Below are positions 41,436-50,245 of a DNA stretch of 64,000 bases, piece after piece. Under the pieces are notes generated by a model that was given only the letters and a program-made list of their open reading frames with translations, was not told the origin of the DNA and searched no databases. The DNA lies in NCBI GenBank assembly GCA_904419295.1, contig CAJFRA010000005.1, forward strand, positions 3,067-67,066. The letters are read 5' to 3'. Positions within the stretch are counted from its first letter, which is position 1, and each line of letters opens with the position of its first letter. A program made the translations under genes and the position numbers. The stretch comes from Candidatus Pseudobutyricicoccus lothianensis. Lineage in GTDB: Bacteria > Bacillota > Clostridia > Oscillospirales > Butyricicoccaceae.

Positions 41436-41463
41436 GGGTATGCCCTCTGGATGGGGCATACCC
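41436..41463 (-). terminator. Hairpin after the orphan minus-strand ORF
   Basis: GGGTATGCCC-N8-GGGCATACCC followed on the minus strand by ATTTTGTATATATT. Confidence 0.65.
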
Positions 41464-41491
41464 GTTTCAGCGATGTTCGGTTGTGCTGGGG

Positions 41492-42079
41492 TCAGCCTTC
41501 CCACTCCGCCTTGTGGGCCTCCCACCACGCCGGAAACGCCGGGTCCTTCGGGGAGAGGGTGGACTTGACCGCAGGAGCCATTATAGCGGTGTCTGTCTTT
41601 TCCCTAAAAGGAGAAATGCAGAGGGTTTCAGGAGATACGCCCAAATACAGAAACCTTAACAATATACCCTTATCATCTGTCCAGTAATTTCCCAAGTATG
41701 TTGTGTTAAAATCATCCAATGTCAGATTATTTGGCCTTTTCGTCCTATGGGCCTCTTGAATTTGCCCAAACAAGTATTCTATGGTTCGCTTATTCTCCAC
41801 CAGCGCCGCAGTATCGAATTGTATTTGTTTTTCAGCGCCCGCTTCATAGCCATGGGTCGTTGGGAAAAGAGAGGCGTAAGAAAATTTCTTGCTGTCCGGT
41901 TTCGCCAGGCACCGATTGAAGATGGCCTGGACATTGCCCTCGTTGAGTTCCAGAGGAGTAAACGACTTCAAAATTTCTTCCTTTGCCGCTATTGCCTTAT
42001 TCAGATTAAAGCCCACAACACAAGCCCCCTGCCGCGCCTTCAGCGGCGCCAAATTTTTGTTGTTTTTCCTATCATACAA
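41492..42079 (-). CDS. Orphan hypothetical protein, possibly 5'-truncated
   Basis: The 195-aa ORF is clearly less GC-rich than its neighbours and richer in Lys, Asn and Phe, with sensible protein-like composition (TIEYLFGQIQEAHRTKRPNNLTLDDFNTTYLGNYWTDD). I recognise no family. The only start near the track's left end is TTG 42079, preceded by AAGGGCAGG. The frame stays open for about 26 more codons upstream, with protein-like text (DETGKISAAGLAKGRPV), before two stop codons, suggesting loss of the true 5' end. It ends at a terminator and lies next to tRNA-Leu. Foreign origin or a decaying gene is likely. Confidence 0.55.
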   Translation of the reverse strand: MYDRKNNKNLAPLKARQGACVVGFNLNKAIAAKEEILKSFTPLELNEGNVQAIFNRCLAKPDSKKFSYASLFPTTHGYEAGAEKQIQFDTAALVENKRTIEYLFGQIQEAHRTKRPNNLTLDDFNTTYLGNYWTDDKGILLRFLYLGVSPETLCISPFREKTDTAIMAPAVKSTLSPKDPAFPAWWEAHKAEWEG

Positions 42080-42190
42080 TACCGGCCTGCCCTTTGCAAG
42101 GCCGGCGGCGGAGATTTTCCCGGTTTCGTCAAACCGACGGAGTTTGGGCCGTCATTACTTATCTTGAAAAGGGACCCTGCAAATTCCCCC

Positions 42191-42219
42191 TTGCATTTTT
42201 CACCATGCTATGATAGAAT
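42191..42219 (+). promoter_or_regulatory. Promoter of tRNA-Leu
   Basis: TTGCAT, 17-bp spacer, TAGAAT, ending 20 bp before the tRNA. Confidence 0.65.
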
Positions 42220-42239
42220 GAATAAGCTGATTATGAAAT

Positions 42240-42322
42240 GCGGTCATGGCGGAACAGGCAGACGCGCACGTTTGAGGGGCGTGTGGGCAACCATACGGGT
42301 TCAAGTCCCGTTGACCGCACCA
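42240..42322 (+). tRNA. tRNA-Leu (anticodon GAG)
   Basis: The acceptor arms GCGGTCA and TGACCGC pair over 7 bp. The anticodon stem-loop CACGT-TTGAGGG-GCGTG presents GAG, a class II long variable arm follows (TGGGCAACCATA), and the T-arm contains GGTTCAAGTCC. CCA is encoded. The sequence closely parallels Firmicutes tRNA-Leu(GAG), decoding CUC/CUU. Transcribed alone, with a promoter just upstream and a terminator 5 nt after the CCA. Confidence 0.95.
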
Positions 42323-42326
42323 TTTT

Positions 42327-42358
42327 AGAAAAGAGAGGGAAAATTCCTCTCTTTTCTT
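42327..42358 (+). terminator. tRNA-Leu terminator
   Basis: AGAAAAGAGAGG-N7-CCTCTCTTTTCT followed by TTATTTT. Confidence 0.8.
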
Positions 42359-42418
42359 TATTTTGCTGACGAAGACACTTTATTTTCAAAGTGAAGTATC
42401 CGGTGTAATGCGATCTAT

Positions 42419-42464
42419 AAAAGGGAGTGGCAGCATGTGTCGTCATGCTGCCACTCCCTTTTAT
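42419..42464. terminator. Long terminator stem between tRNA-Leu and oad genes
   Basis: AAAAGGGAGTGGCAGCATG-N6-CATGCTGCCACTCCCTTTT, a perfect 19-bp stem with A/T flanks. It ends the minus-strand oadB transcript. Confidence 0.85.
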
Positions 42465-42487
42465 TTTGCAGACCATCTATATTGGTC

Positions 42488-42622
42488 TTATTGGTCTTTT
42501 TTGCGGAAAGTGGCCAGGTATAACACCTGCACCATGATGTAGATCACCATCATCACCACGAATACGGCCGCAACGCCCTGCCACATCAGCTGCAGGCTCT
42601 GGGCTACCACATGCATATCCAT
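42488..42622 (-). CDS. OadG-related small membrane subunit (44 aa)
   Basis: This gene is below the ORF-track size cutoff. Translation gives a 44-aa protein, MDMHVVAQSLQLMWQGVAA at the start, with a single membrane helix (about residues 15-36) and a basic tail ending RKKDQ. It resembles the tiny OadG/gamma-type subunits that stabilise Na+-translocating decarboxylases. Start: ATG after AAAGAGGTGCTGTT. It begins 16 nt after the oadB stop, so it is co-transcribed with oadB, and a strong terminator follows. Confidence 0.8.
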   Translation of the reverse strand: MDMHVVAQSLQLMWQGVAAVFVVMMVIYIMVQVLYLATFRKKDQ

Positions 42623-42638
42623 AACAGCACCTCTTTCC

Positions 42639-43778
42639 TTACAGCAGCATGCCGGGCACCAGGCCCAGGATCACGCCGCCCACGATGACCGAACCGATCT
42701 GACCCGCTACATTGGCGCCAACGGCGTGCATCAGCAGGTGGTTCTGGGGGTCTTCCTGCAGGCCCATCTTCTGGATCACGCGGGAGGACATGGGGAACGC
42801 GGAGATACCGGCTGCACCCACCATGGGGTTGATCTTCTTTTTGGAAAACAGATTGATGAGCTTGGCGAACATACACCCGGCCATGGTGTCAAACACAAAG
42901 GCCAGAACGCCCAGCACCATGATCATAACGGTCTGCCAGTTGACGAAATTTTCCGCCTTCATGCTGGCCGAGATCGTCAGGCCCAGCAACAGGGTGATCA
43001 GGTTGGCCAGCTCTTTTTGCGCCGTCTGGGACAGGTTTTCCAGCACGCCGCATTCGCGGATCAGGTTGCCGAACATCAGGAAACCGACCAGGGCCACCGA
43101 AGAGGGAGCCACCAAACCAGCCACCACGGTCACGCCGATGGGGAACAGGATACGGGTGGTCTTGCTCACGCTCTTGGGCTCGTATGTCATGCGGATGCGC
43201 CGTTCTTTTTTCGTGGTGCACAGCTTGATGGCAAAGGGCTGTATGATGGGCACCAATGCCATATACGAGTATGCCGCCACGGCGATGGCGCCGATGTATC
43301 TGCTGCCCAGCACCAGGGAAACCAGGATGGAGGTGGGGCCGTCTGCAGCGCCGATGATGCCGATGGAGGCCGCATCGATCAGATCAAAGCCCAACAACGC
43401 CGCCACGGTGATGGTGAGGAACACACCGAACTGGGCCGCAGCGCCAAACAGCAGCAATTTCGGGTTGGAGAGCACAGGGCCAAAATCGATCATCGCGCCG
43501 ATGCCGATAAAGAGCAGCAGCGGCATGGCCTCGGAGGCGTGAATGCCCACTTCAAACAGCCAATCGATGATGCCTTGTACTTCTCCCGCGCCTTCCATCG
43601 TCTGGTTGAGCACACCCGAAAAGGGGATGTTGACCAGAATGGCGCCAAAGCCCATGGGCAAGAGCAGCGCAGGTTCCATCTGCTTTTTCAGTGCCAGCCA
43701 GATCAGCAGGCCGCCGATGACAAACATGACGACTTGCTTCCATGTGATGGCAAGGATACCTTGTGTCAGAAAGTCCAT
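42639..43778 (-). CDS. oadB: Na+-translocating decarboxylase beta subunit (OadB/GcdB/MmdB)
   Basis: The 379-aa polytopic protein matches the beta subunit that couples decarboxylation of carboxybiotin to Na+ export. Characteristic segments are present: GFGAILVNIPFSG, GIHASEAMPLLLFIGIGAMIDFGP (Na+-site region), GIIGAADGPTSILVS and AGISAFPMSSRVIQKMGLQEDPQNHLLMHAVGANVAGQIGSVI. The start is the ATG at 43778, preceded by CGGAGAAGAAGTGGT; the track adds 36 codons. Only the small OadG-like gene accompanies it. The biotin-carrier and carboxyltransferase subunits must be elsewhere, so the substrate (oxaloacetate, methylmalonyl-CoA, glutaconyl-CoA) is undetermined. Confidence 0.94.
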   Translation of the reverse strand: MDFLTQGILAITWKQVVMFVIGGLLIWLALKKQMEPALLLPMGFGAILVNIPFSGVLNQTMEGAGEVQGIIDWLFEVGIHASEAMPLLLFIGIGAMIDFGPVLSNPKLLLFGAAAQFGVFLTITVAALLGFDLIDAASIGIIGAADGPTSILVSLVLGSRYIGAIAVAAYSYMALVPIIQPFAIKLCTTKKERRIRMTYEPKSVSKTTRILFPIGVTVVAGLVAPSSVALVGFLMFGNLIRECGVLENLSQTAQKELANLITLLLGLTISASMKAENFVNWQTVMIMVLGVLAFVFDTMAGCMFAKLINLFSKKKINPMVGAAGISAFPMSSRVIQKMGLQEDPQNHLLMHAVGANVAGQIGSVIVGGVILGLVPGMLL

Positions 43779-43913
43779 ACCACTTCTTCTCCGTTCTTTT
43801 TGATTCTTTTCCTGCGGCCTGCGGGCTTGTCCCGCCATGACGGTGGCCGCCTTTTCCATTTTACCACGGCATCCCAACTCTGTCAAAGAAACATTGTAAA
43901 AACCGCGTAAAAA

Positions 43914-44933
43914 TCAGGACGCCGAATCCAGCACTTCTCCGTCCAGTGTCACCAGGATCACCCGCATCCCTTCCCATTGCCCGGCAAAGGCCAGGGCTTG
44001 CTCCGGTTCCATCAGGAACAAAGCGGTGGACATGCAGTCCGCCAGGCCGCTGTCCGGGTAGATGACGGTGGCAGACAGCATTTTCTCCGCGGGATACAGG
44101 GTATCCGGGTCTACGATGTGGTGATATTGCCGCCCGTCCACTGTGTAGAAGCGCTGGTAGCCGCCAGAGGTGACCACCGCTTCGTCCGTCACTTCCACCG
44201 TTGCCGCCAGGGCCCCCGTCTGCCGGGGGTCTTCGATCCCCACGCTCCAGGTGGGGCGGTCCGGCGGCGTGCCGGCGGCCTCCACATTGCCGCCTGCCGA
44301 CAAGACAAAATCGGTGTATCCCGCCTGCTTCAGCTCTTCTGTCACCCGCTGCACCGCATAGCCCTTGGCCACAGAGCCCACATCCAGCCGCATGGCCGGG
44401 TCCCGCAGCTCCACCGTGTTGTTTTCCGCATCCAACACCATATCTTCTATCTTCGTGTGCTCCGCCGCTTCCCGCAGCTGGGCCTCTTGGGGCAGCCGGG
44501 CATTGTCCGGGTCCTGCCCCGCCGCTTCCCGCAGGTCATGCCAGATCCGCAGCACACTGCCCATGGCCACATTGACCCGGCCTTCGGTCAGCTCGTAACA
44601 TTCCTGGGCAAATTGCAGCAGCTCGATCACCTGGGGCTCTACTTCCACCGGCCCCTGGCCTGCCTGCTCGTTGACTTGGTATAAGCCTTTGACGCCGGCG
44701 TAGGGCACATAGATGTCATACATCTGGGAATAGGCGGTCAGCCGTTGCTGGGCCAGCTGGGCCAGCTGTTCGAAATCCTGCTCTTCCTCCAGGTATGCCG
44801 TCAAGGTGATCACGGTGTCAAAGGCGCCGTAGAATTCCTCCGTGTACCGTTGAGGGCCGCCTACGGCACAGCCGCCGGCCAGCAGGCAAAGGCAGAGGGC
44901 CAGACAAAGGGCCCGTTCCAATGTTCGTCTCAC
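43914..44933 (-). CDS. apbE: FAD:protein FMN transferase (ApbE), lipoprotein form
   Basis: This 339-aa protein has a lipoprotein signal (CLLAGGC) and the ApbE domain: FYGAFDTVITLTAY, the FAD-site RLDVGSVAKGYAVQRV, SAGGNVEAAG and the Mg-binding HHIVDPDTLYPA ... DSGLADCMSTALF. It attaches FMN from FAD to Thr/Ser of flavoproteins such as RnfG/NqrC at the outer membrane face. No rnf or nqr gene is in the window. Start is GTG, preceded by GAGGAGGAGCCACA. Confidence 0.93.
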   Translation of the reverse strand: MRRTLERALCLALCLCLLAGGCAVGGPQRYTEEFYGAFDTVITLTAYLEEEQDFEQLAQLAQQRLTAYSQMYDIYVPYAGVKGLYQVNEQAGQGPVEVEPQVIELLQFAQECYELTEGRVNVAMGSVLRIWHDLREAAGQDPDNARLPQEAQLREAAEHTKIEDMVLDAENNTVELRDPAMRLDVGSVAKGYAVQRVTEELKQAGYTDFVLSAGGNVEAAGTPPDRPTWSVGIEDPRQTGALAATVEVTDEAVVTSGGYQRFYTVDGRQYHHIVDPDTLYPAEKMLSATVIYPDSGLADCMSTALFLMEPEQALAFAGQWEGMRVILVTLDGEVLDSAS

Positions 44934-45097
44934 TGTGGCTCCTCCTCTGTGCTATCGTCCTTCTATCTTATATTCTCTTTGCTTTCTTTTCAATGTTTTC
45001 TTTGCAGATGATTGCAAGGCGGTGTATTTTATGGCATGATGATAGTGACCCCTGCACTCGCGCAGGGCAGAATTTGAGCAAAAAGGAGCGATGTCCT

Positions 45098-46792
45098 ATG
45101 AAACGTCTGCGGCGCCTTATGGCCCTTGGCCTCTCTCTGTGCATGCTGGTCCCCCTTTCCCTCCGCGCGTCGGCCGCCAGTATGCCCTTCCGCGATGTGC
45201 CTGCCGACAGTTTCGCCTATGACGATATCCTGTCCCTTGCGGAAAGGGGCATTGTACAAGGGATCGGCGACGGCCTTTACGGCACCTACGAACCCTTTAA
45301 ACGCTGCGATTTTGTGCTGATGCTGGCCCGGCTCATGGGGTGGCAGACCGATGGGCAAACGCCCCAGGCCACCGATGTGCCCCAAGGCCATTACGCGGCG
45401 GGCGCCATCGCCTCGGCGGAAAACGCAGGGATCGTGGGCAGCCCGGACCAAGGCTATCAGTTCCGCCCCAACGACTCCATCACCCGGGCGGAGATGGCCA
45501 CCATGCTGGTCAAAGCCCTGGGCGTCAGCTGGGAAGCCCGCAGCCAATTTGCCAGCGTCATCACCAAAGAGCCCTTCACCGATGTGACCAGGGCCCAATA
45601 TCCCAGCAGCTACGATTACATCATGATGGCCTATGATTTTGGCATCATCCAGGGCCAGACGGCAGGCACGCCCACCGCCTTCAACCCCACGGGCAACGCC
45701 ACCCGGGAAGAGACCGCCGCCATGATGATGCGGTTTTACCGGGTCCACACCTCTCAGCTCACCGATCTGCACGGGTTCTACGCCATCTCTTCCTATTCCC
45801 AAAAAGACCTGATCCCCGCCCTGTCGGAGATGACAGCCGGCTGGTCCCGCCTGGAGTTCAGCGAACAGAACGGCCCCTGGCTCAACACCACCGGCCAAAA
45901 TGAGAACGACTGGGCCGTGCCCACCGGCAGCGAGGAGATTACCGCCTTGGCCCAGCAAAACCAGGTGCCTTTGCTGCTGGGCGTCTTTCTGAACACCGCC
46001 CAGCAATCTGGCGGCCAGGTGCAGGCAGAATTGCTGCTGAGCGACGCTTACCGCGCCCGGTCTGTGGCGGCCATCACCGATTTCCTGGCCCAAAACCCGG
46101 CCTACAACGGCGTGACCATTGATTTTGAAGGGTTTGTTTCCTCATCGTATCAAGAGCCTTTCACCGCTTTCCTCACAGAGCTGCGCACTGCTTTGGATTC
46201 CATGGGGTCGTACCAGCTCTATTGCGCGGTGCCGCCGGCCAAATACTACCAGGGTTATGACTACCGGGCCATCGGCCAAGTGGCGGATAAAGTGATCCTC
46301 ATGGCCCACGACTATGCCCCCAATACCCTTTCCACCCTGTCGGCCGATACCATCCCCGAAACGCCGCTGGCCCCGTATGCCGAGGTCTACTTGGCCCTGC
46401 AGCAGATCACCGACCCGGAGACCGGCGTGCAGGACAAGAGCAAGGTCCTTTTGGCCCTTTCTTTTGGCACCGTGCGTTGGGAATACACGGCGGAACACAT
46501 CAACACCACGGCCAAGACTTCGGATTACACGGCCATTTACAACCGGCTGACAAATGGCAGCTCCGAATATTACTACAGCGAAGCCAGCCAGAGCCCCTAT
46601 CTCTACTATTACGATGACAGCGACGGCACCACCAACGTGGTGTGGTACGAAAACAGCGACAGCATCCAGGCCAAATGTGACCTGGCCCGCTATTTCGGCA
46701 TCGGCGGCGTCTCCCTGTGGCGGCTGGGCCTGGTCCCCAATTACAGCGACCAGCACCTGGACGTGTGGCAGACCATCGCAAACTACTTTTGA
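45098..46792 (+). CDS. SLH-domain protein with GH18-like catalytic domain
   Basis: The 564-aa product has a signal peptide (MKRLRRLMALGLSLCMLVPLSLRASA), three SLH repeats (about residues 30-215; FRDVPADSFAYDDILSLAERGIVQG, GAIASAENAGIVG, FTDVTRAQYPSSYDYIMMAYDFGIIQG) and a TIM-barrel domain of the YaaH/SleL glycosyl hydrolase 18 type. The barrel's catalytic strand reads YNGVTIDFEGF, retaining the Asp and Glu. Such enzymes cleave beta-1,4 bonds to N-acetylglucosamine, for example in cortex peptidoglycan or chitin-like glycans. Surface-anchored by SLH. Start: ATG after AAAAAGGAGCGATGTCCT, consistent with the signal peptide. Confidence 0.9.
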   Translation: MKRLRRLMALGLSLCMLVPLSLRASAASMPFRDVPADSFAYDDILSLAERGIVQGIGDGLYGTYEPFKRCDFVLMLARLMGWQTDGQTPQATDVPQGHYAAGAIASAENAGIVGSPDQGYQFRPNDSITRAEMATMLVKALGVSWEARSQFASVITKEPFTDVTRAQYPSSYDYIMMAYDFGIIQGQTAGTPTAFNPTGNATREETAAMMMRFYRVHTSQLTDLHGFYAISSYSQKDLIPALSEMTAGWSRLEFSEQNGPWLNTTGQNENDWAVPTGSEEITALAQQNQVPLLLGVFLNTAQQSGGQVQAELLLSDAYRARSVAAITDFLAQNPAYNGVTIDFEGFVSSSYQEPFTAFLTELRTALDSMGSYQLYCAVPPAKYYQGYDYRAIGQVADKVILMAHDYAPNTLSTLSADTIPETPLAPYAEVYLALQQITDPETGVQDKSKVLLALSFGTVRWEYTAEHINTTAKTSDYTAIYNRLTNGSSEYYYSEASQSPYLYYYDDSDGTTNVVWYENSDSIQAKCDLARYFGIGGVSLWRLGLVPNYSDQHLDVWQTIANYF

Positions 46793-46801
46793 CCATCCCA
46801 G

Positions 46802-46833
46802 CGCTCCCCCGGCAGGCCGGGGGAGCGTTTTTT
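46802..46833 (+). terminator. Terminator after the SLH-GH18 gene
   Basis: CGCTCCCCCGG-N4-CCGGGGGAGCG followed by TTTTTT. Confidence 0.9.
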
Positions 46834-46985
46834 CGGCCCCTTTGGAAAAAACATTCGCCAAATCTCCGGCTTTTTAGTATAATAGGGGTTGGGCAGCGGC
46901 TGCCGGACAAAACGGGGCTTCCTCCCTGGGCAAGGCATCCGCTGTGCCGTCCATGACACCAATTCAAACCAAAGGAGAGACTTTC

Positions 46986-48020
46986 ATGGAACAGAAATAC
47001 ATGGATTACCTTGTGGAACAGGCCAAGAACCTGCTGGCCATTCCCAGCCCCACAGGCTACAACCAGGAGATCCAGGCTTACCTGCGGGAAGAGCTGGCCC
47101 GTCTGGGATACCCGGAGACCACTGGCCCCCGGCGCGGCGGCGTATCCTGCCACATCGGCGGCGAGGGAAACCCCATCACCCTGACTGCCCACGCCGATAC
47201 GCTGGGCGCCATGGTGCGCCACATCAAAGACAACGGCTCTTTGATGATCACCCCCATCGGCGGCCTGAACGCCAACAATGTGGAGACCAGCAACGTGGAG
47301 ATCATCACCAAGTTCGACGGCAAATATTCGGGCACCATCCAAGTGGAGAACGCCTCGGTCCATGTGAACCCGGAGGTCAACGCCCCCCGCAGCTTTGACA
47401 CCAACATCGAAGTGCTGATCGATGAAGACGTCCACTGCCCGGAAGACGTGCGCAAGCTGGGCATCGAAGTGGGGGATTTCGTCACCCTGGACCCCCGCAC
47501 GGTGGTGACTTCTTCCGGCTACATCAAAAGCCGCTTTTTGGATGACAAGGTGTGCTGCGCCATCCTGCTGGCCTACGCCAAATATGTAAAAGAAGAAAAT
47601 GTAAAACTGCCCCGGGCCGTCTGGCTCCATTTCAGCGTGTACGAGGAGATCGGCACCGGCGGCGCCACTCTGATCCCCCAAGACGCCCACGACATCGTGG
47701 CGGTGGATATGGGCTGCGTCGGCGAGCTGCAGACCGGCTCCGAGCGCAAAGTGACGCTGTGCGCCAAAGATTCCAAAGGCCCCTACCACTATGAGTTCCT
47801 CAAAGAACTGGCCAAAGTGTGCATCGACCACAAAGTGGATTATGTGGTGGACACCTACTTCCGCTATGGCTCCGATGTGGAAGGCAGCCTGACTGCCGGT
47901 TATGACGCCCGCCACATCACCATGGGCCCCGGCGTATACGCTTCCCACGGCTACGAGCGGACCCACATCAGCGGTCTGGAACAGACCTTTGAGTGCATCC
48001 GCCGGTATTTGGAGCAATAA
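46986..48020 (+). CDS. M42 family metallopeptidase (glutamyl aminopeptidase/cellulase-like)
   Basis: The 344-aa protein shows the M42 pattern: IPSPTGYNQEIQ, the metal site TAHADTLGAMV (His and Asp), SRFLDDKVCCAIL (bridging Asp), FSVYEEIGTGGA (general-base Glu and metal Glu), VAVDMGC (Asp) and ASHGYERTH (His). Members form tetrahedral (TET) aminopeptidase complexes in the cytosol that trim peptides. Start: ATG after AAAGGAGAGACTTTC, 14 codons inside the track ORF. Monocistronic. Confidence 0.92.
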   Translation: MEQKYMDYLVEQAKNLLAIPSPTGYNQEIQAYLREELARLGYPETTGPRRGGVSCHIGGEGNPITLTAHADTLGAMVRHIKDNGSLMITPIGGLNANNVETSNVEIITKFDGKYSGTIQVENASVHVNPEVNAPRSFDTNIEVLIDEDVHCPEDVRKLGIEVGDFVTLDPRTVVTSSGYIKSRFLDDKVCCAILLAYAKYVKEENVKLPRAVWLHFSVYEEIGTGGATLIPQDAHDIVAVDMGCVGELQTGSERKVTLCAKDSKGPYHYEFLKELAKVCIDHKVDYVVDTYFRYGSDVEGSLTAGYDARHITMGPGVYASHGYERTHISGLEQTFECIRRYLEQ

Positions 48021-48109
48021 CGGCGTTTTTTCCAAGGCGGCCCAGCGGCCGCCTTCTTTTTTGGATATGACTGGAACGTGACGAGTTTGTGAACATTTTT
48101 TCGAAAGGG

Positions 48110-48138
48110 TTGCTCCTTTGCATCAGACATGCTATACT
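48110..48138 (+). promoter_or_regulatory. Promoter of the TraX-family gene
   Basis: TTGCTC, 17-bp spacer, TATACT, 42 bp before the start. Confidence 0.6.
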
Positions 48139-48180
48139 CGTGCAAACTCACGAAAGTTGTAGAAAAAGGAGACGACAGTG

Positions 48181-48948
48181 ATGACACAAACCACCCGCCG
48201 CTTCCCCCTTTCCCTCACATCCTTTGATTTGCGCCTGTTGGCCATGCTCACCATGCTGGCCGACCACGTTGCCAAAACACTGGTGCTGGACTCTAATTTA
48301 ACGGCAGCCTTGGGTTATTTGGGCCGGTTGGCTTTCCCCATTTTTGCTTTTCAGATCGTAGAAGGCTATTTCCATACCCATAGCTTCAAGCAATATTGTA
48401 AACGCCTGCTGGTCTTTGCCTTGCTCTCGGAGATCCCATATAATCTGATAATGGGGCTCAGTTCTCCCATCAACCCCTTCCATCAAAATGTACTGTGGAC
48501 CTTTTTGATCGGCCTGTTGGTCATCCGCGGGCTGGACCGGATACGGGAACGTTTTCCCCAGCCGTTGCTTCAGGTGCTGGGCAGTCTGGCCCTGGTCTTT
48601 GTCGGCTATGGCATTGGCAATTTGGCCATGGTGGATTATTCCGGCCCCGGCGTTCTGCTGGTGGTGACTTTCTATTTGGCCAAGCGCTTTGCCCACGGCC
48701 GGCTCATCCAGCTGGCCGGCATGGTGCTGGTCAATGGTTTCCTTTTGCAGAATTTCCTCGTCTCCATCCCCCTGGGTTCCCAGACCATATCCTTCTCCCT
48801 GCAGGCCCTGGGCATCTTATCCTTGATCCCCATTTGGCTGTACAACGGCCAGCGGGGATACAGCAGCAAAGCCTGGTCCCGCTTCTGCTACTGGTTCTAT
48901 CCAGTCCATATGCTGGTATTGATCGCCTTGTGTGCCATTTTATATTGA
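48181..48948 (+). CDS. TraX family membrane acyltransferase-like protein
   Basis: The 255-aa protein has about seven membrane helices and TraX-family blocks: FDLRLLAMLTMLADHVAK, YLGRLAFPIFAFQIVEGYFHTHSFKQYCKRLLVFALLSEIPYNLI, NVLWTFLIGL and a terminal WYFYPVHML-like segment (YWFYPVHMLVLI). TraX acetylates F-pilin in plasmids; chromosomal Firmicutes versions are orphan proteins of unknown substrate, probably acylating an envelope component. GTG 48178 and ATG 48181 are adjacent; ATG is preferred after AAAAGGAGACGACAGTG. No conjugation genes are nearby, so this is not evidence for a mobile element. Confidence 0.87.
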   Translation: MTQTTRRFPLSLTSFDLRLLAMLTMLADHVAKTLVLDSNLTAALGYLGRLAFPIFAFQIVEGYFHTHSFKQYCKRLLVFALLSEIPYNLIMGLSSPINPFHQNVLWTFLIGLLVIRGLDRIRERFPQPLLQVLGSLALVFVGYGIGNLAMVDYSGPGVLLVVTFYLAKRFAHGRLIQLAGMVLVNGFLLQNFLVSIPLGSQTISFSLQALGILSLIPIWLYNGQRGYSSKAWSRFCYWFYPVHMLVLIALCAILY

Positions 48949-48962
48949 TCCCACTGCACAGC

Positions 48963-48994
48963 AAACGCGCCCCCAACAAAGGGGGCGCGTTTGT
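48963..48994. terminator. Bidirectional terminator between traX-like and metK genes
   Basis: AAACGCGCCCCC-N6-GGGGGCGCGTTT, a perfect 12-bp stem between convergent genes. Confidence 0.8.
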
Positions 48995-49005
48995 CGTTTC
49001 TCTGG

Positions 49006-50187
49006 TTATTTGCCGCAGGCTTTGCGCAGTTCATCCACCTTGTCACACTTTTCCCAGGTGAAATCCGGATCTTGTCGGCCAAAATGGCCATAAGCCGCTG
49101 TCTTGCGGAAAATGGGGCGGCGCAGATCCAAATGCCGGATGATGGCGGTGGGGCGCAGGTCGAAGCATTGACGCACCGCTTGTTCGATGGTCTCTACCGG
49201 CACAGTTTCGGTCCCAAAGGTCTCCACCGTTACCGAGACCGGGTGGGCCACGCCGATGGCATAGCTGAGCTGCAATTCGCACTTTTTCGCCAGCCCGGCT
49301 TCCACGATGTTCTTGGCCACATAGCGGGCCATATAGGCGCCGGACCGGTCCACTTTCGTGGGGTCTTTGCCCGAAAAAGCGCCGCCGCCATGGCGCGCGT
49401 AGCCGCCATAGGTGTCCACAATGATCTTGCGGCCGGTCAGCCCGCTGTCAGCCGCAGGGCCGCCGGTGACGAAACGGCCGGTGGGGTTGATGTAGTATTT
49501 GGTGTCGGCATCCAGCAAGTGGGCCGGGATGGCCTGCCGCACCACATGCTCCAGCAGGTCTTGGCGCAGGGTCTCCATCTCCACTTCGGGGCCGTGCTGG
49601 GTGGAAAGCACCACCGCATCCACCCGGGCGGGCATGCCGTCGTGGTATTCCACAGTCACCTGGGCCTTGCCATCGGGGCGCAGATAGGGGAGCAGGCCTT
49701 CCTTGCGCACCTGGGACAGCCGGTAGCACAGCTTGTGGGCCAGCACGATGGGCATGGGCATCCGCTCCGGTGTTTCATCGCAGGCAAAGCCGAACATCAT
49801 GCCCTGGTCCCCGGCGCCGTTGTCTTCTTCCGTGGCCCCCTGGCCTTTGGCTTCCAAAGAGCGGTCCACGCCCATGGCGATGTCGCCGGATTGCTCATCG
49901 ATGGAAGTGACCACGGCACAGGTGTCGCAGTCAAAGCCATATTTGGCCCGGTCATACCCGATCTCCCGCACCACCTGGCGGGCGATCTTGGGAATATCCA
50001 CATAACAGCTTGTGGTGATCTCGCCCATCACGTTCACCATGCCGGTGGTGCAGGTGGTCTCACAGGCCACGCGGGCCGTGGGGTCTTGGGCGATGATGGC
50101 GTCCAGCACCGCATCCGAGATCTGGTCGCAGATCTTATCGGGATGCCCTTCGGTGACGGACTCCGATGTAAACAATCTTCTTTCCAT
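49006..50187 (-). CDS. metK: S-adenosylmethionine synthetase
   Basis: This 393-aa enzyme makes SAM from methionine and ATP. Hallmarks are [21 protein letters not shown] (methionine/ATP site), [12 protein letters not shown] (signature hexapeptide region) and [16 protein letters not shown] (P-loop-like, K and D for phosphate and metal). Length fits the family. The true start is ATG 50187 ([11 protein letters not shown]) after AAAGGAATGGATT; the 439-aa track ORF runs into the riboswitch terminator. Expression is controlled by the SAM-I riboswitch upstream, giving feedback by its own product. Confidence 0.97.
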   Translation of the reverse strand: MERRLFTSESVTEGHPDKICDQISDAVLDAIIAQDPTARVACETTCTTGMVNVMGEITTSCYVDIPKIARQVVREIGYDRAKYGFDCDTCAVVTSIDEQSGDIAMGVDRSLEAKGQGATEEDNGAGDQGMMFGFACDETPERMPMPIVLAHKLCYRLSQVRKEGLLPYLRPDGKAQVTVEYHDGMPARVDAVVLSTQHGPEVEMETLRQDLLEHVVRQAIPAHLLDADTKYYINPTGRFVTGGPAADSGLTGRKIIVDTYGGYARHGGGAFSGKDPTKVDRSGAYMARYVAKNIVEAGLAKKCELQLSYAIGVAHPVSVTVETFGTETVPVETIEQAVRQCFDLRPTAIIRHLDLRRPIFRKTAAYGHFGRQDPDFTWEKCDKVDELRKACGK

Positions 50188-50245
50188 AATCCATTCCTTT
50201 CTGTCTGTTGCCTGTGGCCAGCACAGGCGCTCATTCCGCGGGCGT

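Noticed and set aside
42240-42322. tRNA-Leu as an integration (att) site
   Set aside because: No integrase, no repeated tRNA 3' end downstream and no mobile genes on the 3' side. The odd ORF lies on the 5' side.
48181-48948. TraX gene as evidence for a conjugative element
   Set aside because: Chromosomal TraX-family proteins are common in Firmicutes, and no transfer, relaxase or pilus genes are nearby.
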